From assembly GCA_973895155.1 (NCBI GenBank), contig OZ316897.1, positions 21,018,001-21,082,000 of the forward strand: a DNA stretch of 64,000 bases, read 5' to 3'. Positions 48,815 to 60,152 of the stretch are shown one piece after another (positions within the stretch are counted from its first letter, which is position 1; every line of letters begins with the position of its first letter). The stretch is from Marsupella aquatica (Eukaryota > Marchantiophyta). The notes beneath the pieces were generated by a model. The model was not told where the DNA came from, searched no databases, and saw only the letters and a program-made list of their open reading frames with translations. A program made the translations under genes and the position numbers.

Positions 48815-49138
48815 TTACTTATGTGCATGCAAGATAAATAACTATGCAAGCCACAAGATGCATTCAAAAATTATTTAAATGTATGCATTAGTTATTTTAT
48901 GCGCATGTAGAATGAGCAATGTGCAAGCCATAAGGTGCATGCACAAGTTATTTTATTAGCATATCTTAGTTGTTTTATGTGCAAGCCACAAGGATAAATT
49001 GTTTTATTTGCATGTTTTAGTTATTTTTTGCGCATGCAAGATGAACAAATGTGCAAGCCACAAGGTGCATGCATAAATTGTTTTATTTGCATGTCTTAGT
49101 TATTTTATATGCATGCAAGATGCACAAATGTGCAAATC
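48815..49138 (+). repeat. ~90-100-bp tandem array, left part
   Basis: Units of GCATGCAAGATGAACAAATG, TGCAAGCCACAAGGTGCATGC and ATAAATTGTTTTATTTGCAT recur from about 48828 to 49138. The array resumes at 52770 after the element insertion, so it formed one array before insertion. Confidence 0.85.
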
Positions 49139-49407
49139 TGTGATGGGGTCCCCGTCACTGAAAATCCTCGTTGATTGTGAACTGAGGTTGTGCCATGTAA
49201 ATAACCATTGTAAATACGTCATTTTTTTAATTTTTAAAGTTAATTCCGTTACTTATGAGGGACTGAAGTATTTTATACGTTGGGCCCTTTAGAAATAGAA
49301 TTTGACGGAGGGCCCTACTTTGGGGGATTCCCCATTATTTTATGGCCATTTCCGGGGACCCAATAGAAAGGAGTAGGGAAAGTAACTTTAAGTGTTAGGG
49401 TAAAAGG

Positions 49408-49416
49408 GTATATAAG
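49408..49416 (+). promoter_or_regulatory. TATA box of the 49.1-kb element
   Basis: GGTATATAAGGGGG, a strong TATA match, about 270 bp from the element's left end and about 590 bp ahead of its first ATG-started coding frame. Confidence 0.55.
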
Positions 49417-49439
49417 GGGGTGTTTTGTTTTTTTGTTAA

Positions 49440-49990
49440 AAAGCCATGGTACTACCGCGAGGGCTTGCATAGGGAAGCGCGTTGCCAAGGTGCCCATAAG
49501 GGGCAATCTGGGGCGCTGACACGTGGAATCTCAGAAGGCTCCGCGAGGAAACAGGGGAGCCGAGACGAGAGCCAGACCGACGCGGGGAGGGGGCCAGGAA
49601 GGATTAAAGGAGTGGGGGGAATTAAATTCCCCAAAACGGAGCGCATGAGGCCGAGGGAGGCAAATTTTACTCTTCTGACAGGGTGAGCATTTAGGGGCCC
49701 ATAAGGGGGCAGCCCTAGAACCGGCACATGGAATCCCCAAGGCCAAGCAAGGGAAACCGGGGCGAGGCGCGGTTGAAACCGGGAGGAGCCAGGTGCGCGG
49801 GAGGGGGGGCTTTTTTTAAATTCCCCAAAGGGGGCGCTACAGGACGGCATTGCTCTGACGTGAGCCGAGGTGCAACCGGGCCGCAGCCGGCACGGAGGAA
49901 GCGGTCATGGGGAGGGGGGCAATTAAGCTCCCGCGAGCCGTGAATGAGAGACGGTGAAGGGGTATTAAGCCCTCCTGTGAGCGAGTCGCA
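49440..49990 (+). repeat. GC-rich imperfect tandem repeats in the element leader (~170-200 bp units)
   Basis: Units share CCCATAAGGGG, CACRTGGAATCYC, GGRAACMGGGG, and AATTCCCCAAA followed by a GC-rich SGGMGCGC end. About two and a half units are visible. The base composition is far richer in GC than the surrounding window. Confidence 0.65.
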
Positions 49991-49996
49991 AGGGGC

Positions 49997-51669
49997 ATGC
50001 GGGGCGTTGTGGAGGAGCCGGGGAGCGAACTGGCACCGGTTATGAGGAAGGGCACTGGACCGGCAGCAAGTCCAGCACCGGTTATGAGGAAGGTTTTCCG
50101 TCGAATTTATCCCAAAACCTCCGCCAAGGTGATGGAGGATTGTAGGAATATTTTTCAATCCACCGGGCTCACGGAGTTCATGAAGGTGGAGATTACAATC
50201 CCTTCGGGGAAGAGTTGGAACATTGAGGCCGGGATGGAATTACGTACGAAAGGAATCTACTTTGAATGTCTCCAACGGGTAGTGATCCATGTGGAGTTAG
50301 CTAAGCTTCTGTTTCTGGAGAACCAGCAATTCTCATTCACACCTCGGAATATAAGGGGAGAGCTCATATTGACAATGGTGGCCGATTGGGTGATTAATCT
50401 CACCTCCACTACTTCCCTCTTTCCGTCGTCAAGGATGTTGAGCACAAGGGATTTATGGCCAAGGTTCATCAACGGGTCCTTGGTAACGTGCAATCCGGCA
50501 TTTTGTGGTAGCTATGGACATCAAGAACTATCCAGCCCATGTGTACGGATGGTGGTACTACGGGTTGAAAAAGCTATTGGACGCCAATTCTGGGAGTGTG
50601 AAACCAGGTGGGGCTGTACATTTGATGGGGTCATTTTTGCTGGCCAGAGCAGAAGGGTGGATTGTTTCCCCGGGACAGGAAGACTCTGGATCATCCCTTA
50701 CCACTGAAATCAGGAGTATTGCCACTACCATCTTGGGGAAACTAACGGAGGGATCATCGTTGGCGGTTGGGGATGATAATAGAGAGGAAGAAAACCAGGA
50801 TGAGGACTCCACATTGGAGTGGCTTGACTCACTTGTGGGAAATCCGAAGGAGCCCCTGGTCTACGACATTCCTGATGTCTACCTGGCGGAGTTACGGGAT
50901 TTCCGGGAGGGAGTCCATGAGGGACTCAAGCTAGTCCACACATTGAGAGATTCTCTCAAGCAGGCCACCGCCAGAATAGAGACTTTGGAGCAGAGTGCCC
51001 TGTCTACGAAGGAGGTGATCAAGGCCAAGGAGGAGGCCATTCATGAGAAGGTTAAGCTTCTCCAAGCAGAATTCTGGAGAAGTGGTGGAGTTAAGGGCCC
51101 AGGTGGGAGTACTACGGAGTCAAATGGTGATCTTTGAGACAAGGGCTAAGAGGAGTGAGGCCTTAAGTCTGGGGAAACGGAAGAGCCCCTGCACACCTAG
51201 CTCCACACTTTCCCCGGATTTGATCTCCAGGGCCATTGAGATGGTGGTGAAGGAAGTCAGTGGGAAGTATGGACCCCTATTGGATGCAGCCAAGAAGAGT
51301 CAAGAGAAAAACAAGAGCTTAGAGAAGAAGCTCAGGGAGGTACGTAAATCGTTACGAGAGGCTCAGGTCAACACGGGGATGCCACCCCGATCTGTCACCC
51401 TTGGGACTCCCATGGCCACCGGGCAGGTTTTACCGTTGGAGTTGCGGTCCGGTGAAGAGGCTGCCTTATGGAAGGACACCATTGGTGAAGGGTACATCAA
51501 GGCGTGGCAAGCCTTGGCCAATTTGAGGAAGCAGGGGAGCACTAGCACAAGGAGTACCCTGGTGAAGAAGAAGAGGAGTGAAGTGGCACTCACTCCAGTG
51601 GAGAGTGATGAGGAGGCCCACTCACGGGGCTCAAGCAAGGGCACCGTGAGTGAAGAGGAGGAGGATTAG
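49997..51669 (+). pseudogene. Element-encoded coiled-coil, acidic-tailed protein (Gag-like?), two frameshifts
   Basis: Three consecutive frames each carry protein-like sequence: 49997 to about 50500 (KVFRRIYPKTSAKVMEDC, a TGLTEFMKVE segment), about 50505 to 51075 (DIKNYPAHVYGWWYYGLKKL, then VYDIPDVYLAELRDFREGV), and about 51075 to 51669 (LDAAKKSQEKNKSLEKKL coil, ending in a Ser/Glu-rich SEEEED tail). The shared design (globular N-terminus, long coiled coil, acidic C-terminus) suggests one original protein of about 550 residues broken by two frameshifts. I know similar sequences only as repetitive hypothetical proteins of plant retroelements; no protease, integrase or reverse transcriptase is visible. 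Confidence 0.6.
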
Positions 51670-52769
51670 AGTGGTCGTACGGACGTGGTTGTACGGCCCC
51701 TTGACTTTCCAACTTTTTTGTGAGGGGTCACTCACGGGCTTGTTGAAAAGAGCTCGCGGAGCAAATTCCAACAAGAGGCGGCGCTCCTCAAACGGAGCCA
51801 GGATGAGCAAGTTAGGGCCCGACGAAGTTGGGTTTATGGGATACTGAAACGACCATAACTTGGTCGTCCAATGTCCGTTTCAAGAGCGGTTGAGTGATTC
51901 ATGATCAGGAGGAGGAGGGCTATTCAAGGGTGAACTCAGAAGTGCAAGTGGAAGGGCACCTAGTTTCGGCCATTGTGGGGTTCCTTGCCATTTCACAGTT
52001 CACGGAGTAATGTTGGGGCGTCGTCGAAGGCACCATCGGCCCCATTGTTAGTTTAGTGTTTAGGGTTTTAGAAGCATGTGTGTGCTGCATGCTTTTAGTT
52101 TAGGGGTTTCTTAGTGAAGGGTTTAGCGGCGCCGCTAGGGTAAGCCGCCATCATTGTGGCCCCGGGAGGGTGCTTTGGTGTGTTTTTTGGTATTTAGGAG
52201 GAGAGCCCCGTAGTGAAACGGGGGGAACTCAGTCTAGTGTTTGCTTAGGGAAGTTAGCTCATAGCCAGAAGAGGGAATCAAGCCAGAGTAGTGAAGTAGA
52301 AGTGTAGCACTTGCCCCAGGGAGGCAGTAGTTGGGCAGACGGCAGGAGGCCGGGTTGTCCTTGCAATGTGTTACGACGTTTTGCCAAAAGATATGGATTT
52401 GGTTTGATTCCTCAAGTTTTGTTGTGGTGTTACCTTTTCTGGTTCACGATTGTGTTCTTTCCCCAATAAGCATCTAAGGAATCCTTGCATGGTTTGGTCA
52501 ACCATGTGAGTAGAAGGGGTGGTGACAATACTCCACCGACCACCAGTAGGAGTGTGTGTGGTGTAGTCCATGGGACTTGATCAAAAGCAGAGCGACTAGT
52601 CGGTAGATTTGATCAAAAATTACATTTCCGGGAGCGGAAATAAACATACTCATCCTACATGCAATAGAATCCTAATAGCGTCCCTCCACGTTCCCGTCAT
52701 ACGATAACAAACGGTTTTAGTAGAGTAAATACGTATTTGTTGTGCAAATCGTTTGATAAGCAGGTGACA

Positions 52770-53010
52770 AAATCATAAGGTGCGTGCACAAATTATTTTA
52801 TTTGCATGTCTTAGTTATTTTATGTGCATTCAAGGTGAACAAATATGCAAGTCACAAGAAAACTAGATAGGTTGACCAAAGCTTTGACTCTTTTAGAGAT
52901 AACGGATAGTGCTTATCAGGAAGGGAGTTAGAAGAATAGCAACAACTCAAACCTCAGAATTATTTGATGTATAAATTGTTTTAGGTGCATGCATTAGTTG
53001 TTTTACTTGC
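52770..53010 (+). repeat. ~90-100-bp tandem array, right part
   Basis: Continuation of the 48815-49138 array (CATAAGGTGCGTGCACAAAT, TTTTATTTGCATGTCTTAG) after the inserted element. It fades by about 53010. Confidence 0.8.
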
Positions 53011-53209
53011 ATACATCATTTGTTTTGATTGCAATAATACTAGCACATATTCCTACGTTGGATGTATGTCACTTGACTTTCATCCAAGTATGTGAGCGTA
53101 ATCCATGTCCTCTTGAAATCAGTATAAATAAAGTGGTGAGTGACATTCTCTCCTCATTTCCATATTTTGATAATTTTTGGGTCAAAGTGCATTGCACGAA
53201 AGATTTCAA

Positions 53210-53440
53210 GGCAAGGCAATATGTCGAGGAGAAGGCAAGATGTTGAGGAGAGGGCAAGATGGTGAGGAGAGGGCAAGATTTTGCGGTGAGGGCAAGATAT
53301 CGAGGAGAGGACAAGAAGTTTACGGTGAGGGCAAGATGGCGAGGAGAGGGCAAGATGGTGAGGAGAGGGCAAGATTTTGCAGTGAGGGCAAGATGTCGAG
53401 GAGAGGGCAAGATGTGGAGGTGAGGGCAAGATTCAAAGTG
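53210..53440 (+). repeat. 18-bp minisatellite, about twelve copies
   Basis: GTGAGGAGAGGGCAAGAT-type units run almost uninterrupted from about 53213 to 53437, with variants CGAGGAGAGG and TTGCGGTGAGGG. The period is a multiple of three, which explains the long repetitive ORFs on both strands. Confidence 0.88.
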
Positions 53441-56400
53441 AGGCAAACATGATATCTCGCATATTACTCACGGTTGGCCTTTAATTGCTCCGCTATGGTT
53501 ATGATACTTGATGTTGCCACACTTGTTTCTTGTACCAAAGGGTCCGTGACATTTGGTTGTGGCACCTCACAAACTTCAATCCCCTTTTGTGCACTATTGT
53601 TGGGGGTGTCTTGCATTTTTGGGTTCCCTATTTTGGGCATATAGCTCGCAATCAACTTCTAATCTCTCCCCCGGGGTTCTCATATTCTTGAGAAAAATGC
53701 TTTAATTCGCTATTGGTGTTACCTGTTGAAATACACCCTTAAAGGCATGTTTTGGTTAGATATCAGTCAAATACAGTCCGAAGCTTAAATTGAGCAAACT
53801 TTTGTAAATAGTCACATTGATGTTTTTGTATAGTGTATTCTTCTCTATAAAACACCAAAAGTTCAAAGAGAAAAATCACAAAGTACATTTAGGTCTGAAA
53901 AACTTAATATGACCACGTTTTTTTCCATTAAACATGAAGGTCTGGAAAATTTTTAATGATCATCCCTGAATATGTGGAAGCAAGTAAAAATACCTCTTTG
54001 GCTATGAGAATCAGCAAGCCAGTGCCACTACAATTTGCATGTCGTCACTCTCCCAGGAGCAACTTTACGCCCACCGCCATGTAGGTCTTTCTTTGACCCT
54101 TCCGGAAAAGGACTGAGCAAATAGTAGCGAAATATTGTGTGAATATTTTCCCGGTGGGTTGCCCAATCACCCGATGGTACCTTAGCCACCTGTCCCTACC
54201 CGACTTGCCCAAAAATTCAGAATTCAAATTTTTGGCTTCCACCAATGCGATTGTTTGGATTGTTTTTATCATTTTTCTCCCTCATTTTTATCATTTGATG
54301 ATCTGGTTATTTCTGAGACGTAGATCTAAAAAAGATCTGCATTTTGAGCCGTAGATTGGCTCATTTGATGAATGGACAAAAGTAATCGGGCTTCTGATGG
54401 AAGAGCTACAAAAGGGCGCGCGTCAATATGTTTTTAGCGGACAATCAAGATTGTGTTTTATTCTTTTTGAGTTTGTAAGTAGACAATCCCCCCAGAATTG
54501 GCGAGATTGCATATTATAGTACTTGATGCCAAGTAGAAAATATCTCTAGCATGCAATTAAAGGATATAGAGAAAAAACATTACCGGGTGTGAAAGATGTC
54601 AAACAAAAAATATGTCAAGAACAAAATGTGTCGAGCAAAAAGAAGTCGTGCATAAAACATGTTGAAAAAAATAGATCAAAGAGAGGCCACAAAAACTACC
54701 TTCACAAAAAACAGAGAGAAAAACGAATAGCCCGACCCCCTCTTAAGAAATCTAACTAAACAAAGAAAATCATTCCCCACCAAAAATAAATATTTAGAAA
54801 GTCTATTTGTGGCCTTGGGGGCAATTTGAATATATTAAGTATACTTCTCGTATATTTTGGAATAAATTTTATTGACACATCTTTCCTCTAAATGCATAAT
54901 AGAATTGTGACCTCGCTCTCACTCTTTGGATCTTAAAATTTTATATTCTTTCCTTGGCTTTGTATTATAAATGACTTCTTATCTACTTAGGATGTATTTT
55001 TGTTTCCCTTACCTTGTTTATGTACCATACATGTCTTTGTACCTGACACCTTTTTATTATCTCCAGTGTGGTATCCCATTGCCAACACACATGTTTACCT
55101 CACTATCCACTCTAACATTTTTAATGCACTAACTTGTGCTCCCTTCTATTCCATCGTACATGTCACTGACAGTCATCCCTATCCCATTGGACCCCATCCT
55201 CACATTCCTGGTACTTGCTCTGAAAACCATTTTTTTAATCCAATGGCACTAAAAAGTAACATCCTCATCCCAAGGCATGCGAGTCATCCCCCACATCCCT
55301 ATACCACCATGACACTTTATTTTTGTCATCTAACGGTCTGAAAAAATGTAAAATGATCCATTGGTAGGATATCATTCCCGCCCATTGCGCTTTTCATAAA
55401 CGAACGAAAACTAAAAAGAGTGGCATTGAGTATTATAGTGTTAGATAATAGGGCATTCTTTGGCCCGGATAGTGATGAAATGAGTGGTAGACTTGTAGAC
55501 AGAACCTTAGGGAACAAGGTCTCTTTGAAAACTTAGAGGTGAGGTATCCTTTGGCCCGGGTAGCAAAAGAATAAGAAAACCATTATGAATCCAGAAGGGA
55601 GAGGTATCCCTAATCTTTCGATTATTAACCCATTTTTAGTTAGAGTCCATCTTTTAGACAAGTCATCCATGAGACAATATTTAACCTATTATTTTGGAGC
55701 TCAATTTATAACTGCTGTTATGAGTTCTAACGAGCCAATAGTATACCCAGTAGTATCTTATTGAGATGAGTGAGAGTGCATTATCTTTGTCTTCTATTGA
55801 AATAATAGATCTAAATAGGAGTCTAGATGACATTTTTGTTTCATTTTCTTTTGGAGATATTAACATCCTATGTCATAAAAAGATTAATTTTTGAGAAGTG
55901 TTAGTCCGTAGGTATGGTGAAATAAGATTTAATAATATATATTTGTTTGACCTGAACCTTTCTTAATATCCACTACCTTTCTTACTAGAATTATCATTTT
56001 GATTTTAGTGTAGAACTTATGGGCATGCAAGATTTTTATTTTTATTTCTTTCAAAGAAAAGAAAAGAGGGCATGCAAGATTGACCTCATAAGAGTCAACA
56101 TGCTCTTACCAGAAAACATGGTCACTCGGATAATGCTCACTGGTACCAACTCCAATCGTACATTCATAGTGACTCTTAACAAGTTGATAACTCTTCAACT
56201 AATGCCTGCAGAAAAGGTTTTCACTATGTAGAATCAAGTGTGACCTTGAATTGGAGTGTGACTCACTTAAAAGAAAATATACAAACTTTGTAGAGAAAAA
56301 GACCAAGCAGAGTACAAAAAAACAAACAAAAGAGGTTCCAAGGGGACAAAATCAAATGCAAAAGAAGTGAGCAATAGGAAACCCCTAAAAACCAAGAAAG

Positions 56401-57550
56401 AGGAACTAAAACTAATGCAAACATATCGAGGTCCTCACCATTCCTAGCAAATGTGTTAAAATGTTAATGGTCCTCATCAAGTATCGAGACTAAATTGGCA
56501 AGTGGGATAGGAATGTCCTCTAGGGAGGCTAGCCGCTGCGGAGGCAAGTTAGAGTAGAGCAAAAGTTACGTTGTCAGGGCAACTAGTATTTAAACCCTAT
56601 AAAAAAAGGAAGCTTCATTTTGTGTAGTCGAAGCTCAGTTATGATTAGCAACGATAGGCAAAAGCTCTATAAAGGTGTATCAGGCATGAGTTATCACTGG
56701 AGTACCAGGTGCGCCGGACCCAATGGCTAAACTGCATTTGGACTCATGCAACATGGCATAATTGGACGGGGATCTCCAGCCAATCCATTTTTTTGGGTCA
56801 AATTGGACTCTGATATTTTTGAGCTTTCTATTCTCCTCTATAGGGACATGGAGACTGGTATATGAGAGACACTAGGAGTTGCTACCATTTCTTCAGGTGT
56901 TAACTGATAATCAAGAACACTAAGCTTGATAGGAATGGAGAGTGAGTTTGTAGCTTGATCTTGGCTTATGAACTGAGGAGATGAGTGAATCGCTCTGATG
57001 CACACCTAATTTCCTTGCACTCTAGGGAGTCTCAATCTATTGATTCTAGAGGGGGAAATTTGAAATTTGAGTGTTTGAAATTTGTCTACAGAATGGTTGC
57101 ACATTCTTGGCAGCAGGGGAGGATCATCACATTTTTACAATAATCAACGTTGCCCATGTAGCTTTGAACTTGGTCTGGCAGCTGAAGCATTAGGATTTGT
57201 TAATCTGGTTAACCCTGGTTTGGATATTCCAGCCCCAGTCAAAGCAAATCACCCCTCATGCAGGTTTTCCATTTTGGAAGTCCCGGCCATTGTTATTATT
57301 ATTAAGAACGCTTTTTTCAGTCTCAGCCCCCCCCCCCCCCTCCCCCCCAACAAAAAAAAATACAGGATCACCCAGGTTTGAGACGCCCTTGTGCAGGGGG
57401 ATCAAACAAGGGAAAACCAGGAAGGCCAAAAAGCCCTAGAGCCCTAGGGAAAGTCCACCACAACAAACAAAAACTAAAATCCCTTTGCATTTGGGACGCA
57501 GCCTTCCTACCGTAGTGTGCACCGAAATGACCGAATAGAATAGAATTAAA
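53441..57550. other. AT-rich intergenic DNA, no gene seen
   Basis: Only short ORFs without recognisable features. C-rich runs occur near 57330-57350, next to an A run. A 63-codon minus ORF at 53464-53655 is the only weakly protein-like stretch. Confidence 0.45.
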
Positions 57551-57608
57551 TGTGAATAAATCTACGGTTCTTATCCTTGCGATATGCCGGCCACTTACGG
57601 AACAGTAC

Positions 57609-57641
57609 AGTGCTGTGCTGTGCTGTGCTGTGCTGTGCTTC
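57609..57641 (+). repeat. Pentanucleotide microsatellite (GTGCT)n
   Basis: Six to seven perfect copies of GTGCT/TGCTG in a row. Confidence 0.85.
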
Positions 57642-58169
57642 GATTGCATTATTGCAAGCTGGTGTCCAATAATAAATACTTGGGTACAAACCCATTTCGT
57701 GCAGTTCATACGCCTTCGTCCTCTTCTCTCTCCCTTGCTCACGGGAGTTCTTTCCACCAAGTTTTCATCGAGAGTGAGCACCGGGATCATCAGTCTAGCA
57801 TGCACCTTTTTTCAGCTTCCGTTGGGCTTCGCTGAGCCACGTCCAGACTTTAGTAGGTGTGACCAATAATTGAGCAGACCCAGACCTCAAACCTGTGCAA
57901 AAGACGGGCCGCTCGATCGAGAATAGAGCTCCTCCGGTGTGGTGGAAGAGGTAGTGGTTGTTGTAGACTTGTAGATGCATAGTTGGTGATGCCTCAAATT
58001 TAGGGAGTTGTTGGGATCATGTTTTTGCTCGATTTGCGCCCTACGTGTTTTTCAATGGAGCCTGTGTGCTCCCTCTATTGCGATGTAGTTCTTTTCGGAT
58101 GGTTAGGAGCAACCTAGTTGTCATCCGGGTACCAGCTATGGCGAAGTTTGATGGGACAAGCTGTTGGGG

Positions 58170-59260
58170 CTGTGGTCTAAGAGCTTTCTCCTCGTTCCTT
58201 GGCGGTGCTTCCCGTGACTGGATGATGGTTCTTCTGGCGCCAGAGACCATGCAGCCAAGCCCGCTCTCTCGTCACCGTTGAAGGCGCACATCTTTCTTTC
58301 TTTCCGCTCCATACGGTTTCTTGCTCTGGTTCTGCTGCTATTGCGAGATCTGTTGGAAATGCAGGGCTGAGCCACTGACGGGTTTCAATCTGTGCCTAGT
58401 GAGACATTGAACCCCAAGGATCTGTGACGGAGTTGTACTGCTTCCTCCGACTCAAGTGAATACTTTGGCAGTTGTCCGCCTCGAAGAACCTTTCATCAGA
58501 GTATTGCCATGACTTGCAGACCTTGCCTGAAGCCTTCGGACGGTTGTCCGCCTTGGTCGGTCCGCAACTTTTTGCTACCATCGAAATCAAGATGGTTCAA
58601 GGTGCACCATTGCCCAAAGGATTCAGGCAAGGTTTGCAGGTCACAGCAACCAGAATCATTTGTGCAACTTATCGCCTTACACCGTCGATTCTTCTGTTTT
58701 TTCAGTAGATCACTAAGCTTGTCTGATTGTTTTGGACTTAAGAAGCTGGCCTGAAACCGGTGGGTAGTTGCACGCCTTTAAAACCTAACCTTGTTCATGT
58801 GGAGGTCCGGGTTGTTTTGAACTACTAGACACAGAGTTGCTGACGCTTGTAATATGTCAGGGACTTGTTGGGAAGAAGTCTCTGCTCTATTCTCCTGTAT
58901 GTAGAATCTCATATGCATAGAACCTCTTGAAGCTAGAAACTCCTCCGTCAGTGGCAACGCTTATCCGGGATTGGATGATGGTACTTCTAGAGCCAGGGAC
59001 CGTCCAGCCAAGCTGTCTATTGCTCACCTATCTATCTTGGTCTCTGCGCGCTAACAAGCTCGGTGTTTCAGTAGGTGTGTTTCTGCGCAAACTTGTCTTT
59101 GAAACACTCCTTTGTCCCGTCGATACGGTTTTCTGCTTTAGTTCTGCTGATTATTGCGAGATCAATGCGAGATTTGTTGGAAAACTTCAATCGGTACCTC
59201 CTGGGACATTGAACCCCAACGATCTGTTACGGATTTGTACTGCTTGATCCATCTCGACTC
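58170..59260 (+). pseudogene. LRR-type resistance-gene relic with a diverged internal duplication
   Basis: A leucine-rich-repeat segment is readable at about 58472-58640 (DLQTLPEAFGRLSALV, then APLPKGFRQ), the LxxLPxxFGxL pattern of plant NLR proteins. Two diverged copies of one ~280-bp segment flank it: about 58177-58460 and 58950-59245 share GGATGATGGTNCTTCT, GACATTGAACCCCAA and GATCTGT.ACGGA.TTGTACTGCTT, encoding VPxxTLNPxDL in both. Stops and frame changes interrupt every frame, so it is not functional. Confidence 0.65.
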
Positions 59261-59939
59261 ATTCTTGGCTGCCCTCTCTGTTTTTCTCGTACTGGGCTCG
59301 AACTCATGTTTTCAAAGCAGAACTTGCGTGTTGGTCAGGGTTAGTCTTACGAATGTTCACAAGTATCCGCGTCTGAGAACCTAGGACCTTTTTTAACACA
59401 TTGAGGGGAAGTTTCTGTTGTGGGAAGTTTCTGTTGTGGTACACCTCATCGTGAAAGCTCTCTCATTGCTAATGTTGAAGATGGCCGTTTGTTTAGCTTC
59501 TGCAAGCTTTTGAACGAACAGGGTGCACAATTAAATTCGAAGTTTGATGACATAAGGAGATTGTATCCATAGTGGCAAGTCCATGGACTTGGGGAAAGTC
59601 TACCCAAAAGTGGTTCACTCTAATATTCTTGTCTAATCTTGAGTGACTCGTTGAATTGAGTGGCTAACTTTGTCCCAACACAATGAAGCCAGTGTGCGGG
59701 GAGTCAGACCTGGGACAGGCTTGTCCAGAAAACTTTCGAATGCTGCCCAAAGTAATGATTATTCTCAGTGCACTAAGACAGTGCCAGGAATGAAAGGCTA
59801 GTTGGATAATGCCAGGATCTTAGGTTTGGCAGATTTGGGCTAGTACTTGGTTCGAGATGTGAAGTTGATCATTGGAGGACAAGATACTGTGAAAGATGTA
59901 GTGTGGGGCAATATGTACTCTTAGGGCAAATTAATTGAA

Positions 59940-60152
59940 GCACAAAGAAGCTGGTCTAACCTAAAGAGGCAAAATAGTGTTACTTGTTGTAGATGACATC
60001 TCATCGTTATTGGACCTGGTCAGCTATTTAGCTGCAGAGAGTCGATTCATTTTAACAGCTTTTTAAAAGCTTGGGTGAAATTCATCCTGTCCGAAAATAG
60101 TAGTGATGAGGTGATGGAACCTCTAACCTAAAGAGGCAAAATAGTGTTACTT
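59940..60152 (+). pseudogene. NB-ARC fragment (kinase-2 and RNBS-B motifs)
   Basis: From 59965 the frame reads GKIVLLVVDDIS, a kinase-2 motif, then L..L and SRFILTA (60040-60060), an RNBS-B-like motif, and stops at TAA 60064. A 31-bp piece (59955-59985) is repeated exactly at 60122-60152. No P-loop is seen upstream. The NB-ARC piece lies downstream of the LRR piece, opposite to the order in an intact NLR, so the locus is scrambled or holds parts of several genes. Confidence 0.6.

Larger units (their letters stand above)
49139..52769 (+). mobile_element. Retroelement-like insertion, 3.6 kb, with 5-bp target duplication
   Basis: The element starts TGTGATGGGG and ends GGTGACA (TG...CA) and is flanked by AAATC at 49134-49138 and 52770-52774. 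Joining the flanks restores the ~95-bp tandem repeat that surrounds it, which proves the boundaries. Internally: an AT-rich promoter-like 5' segment with GGTATATAAGG (about 49408), a GC-rich repeated leader (49440-49990), a broken coding region (49997-51669) and a 1.1-kb 3' segment. A 5-bp duplication with TG/CA ends is typical of LTR integrase, yet I find no matching long terminal repeats and no polymerase domain. It may be non-autonomous or recombined. A related inverted copy lies at 37580-38900. Confidence 0.8.

Noticed and set aside
49139-52769. Ordinary long terminal repeats for the 49.1-kb element
   Set aside because: The first several hundred bases do not match the last; a weak resemblance near 51976 (TGTGGGGTTCC) is too short.
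53069-53452. Repetitive ORFs on both strands
   Set aside because: Products of the 18-bp minisatellite.
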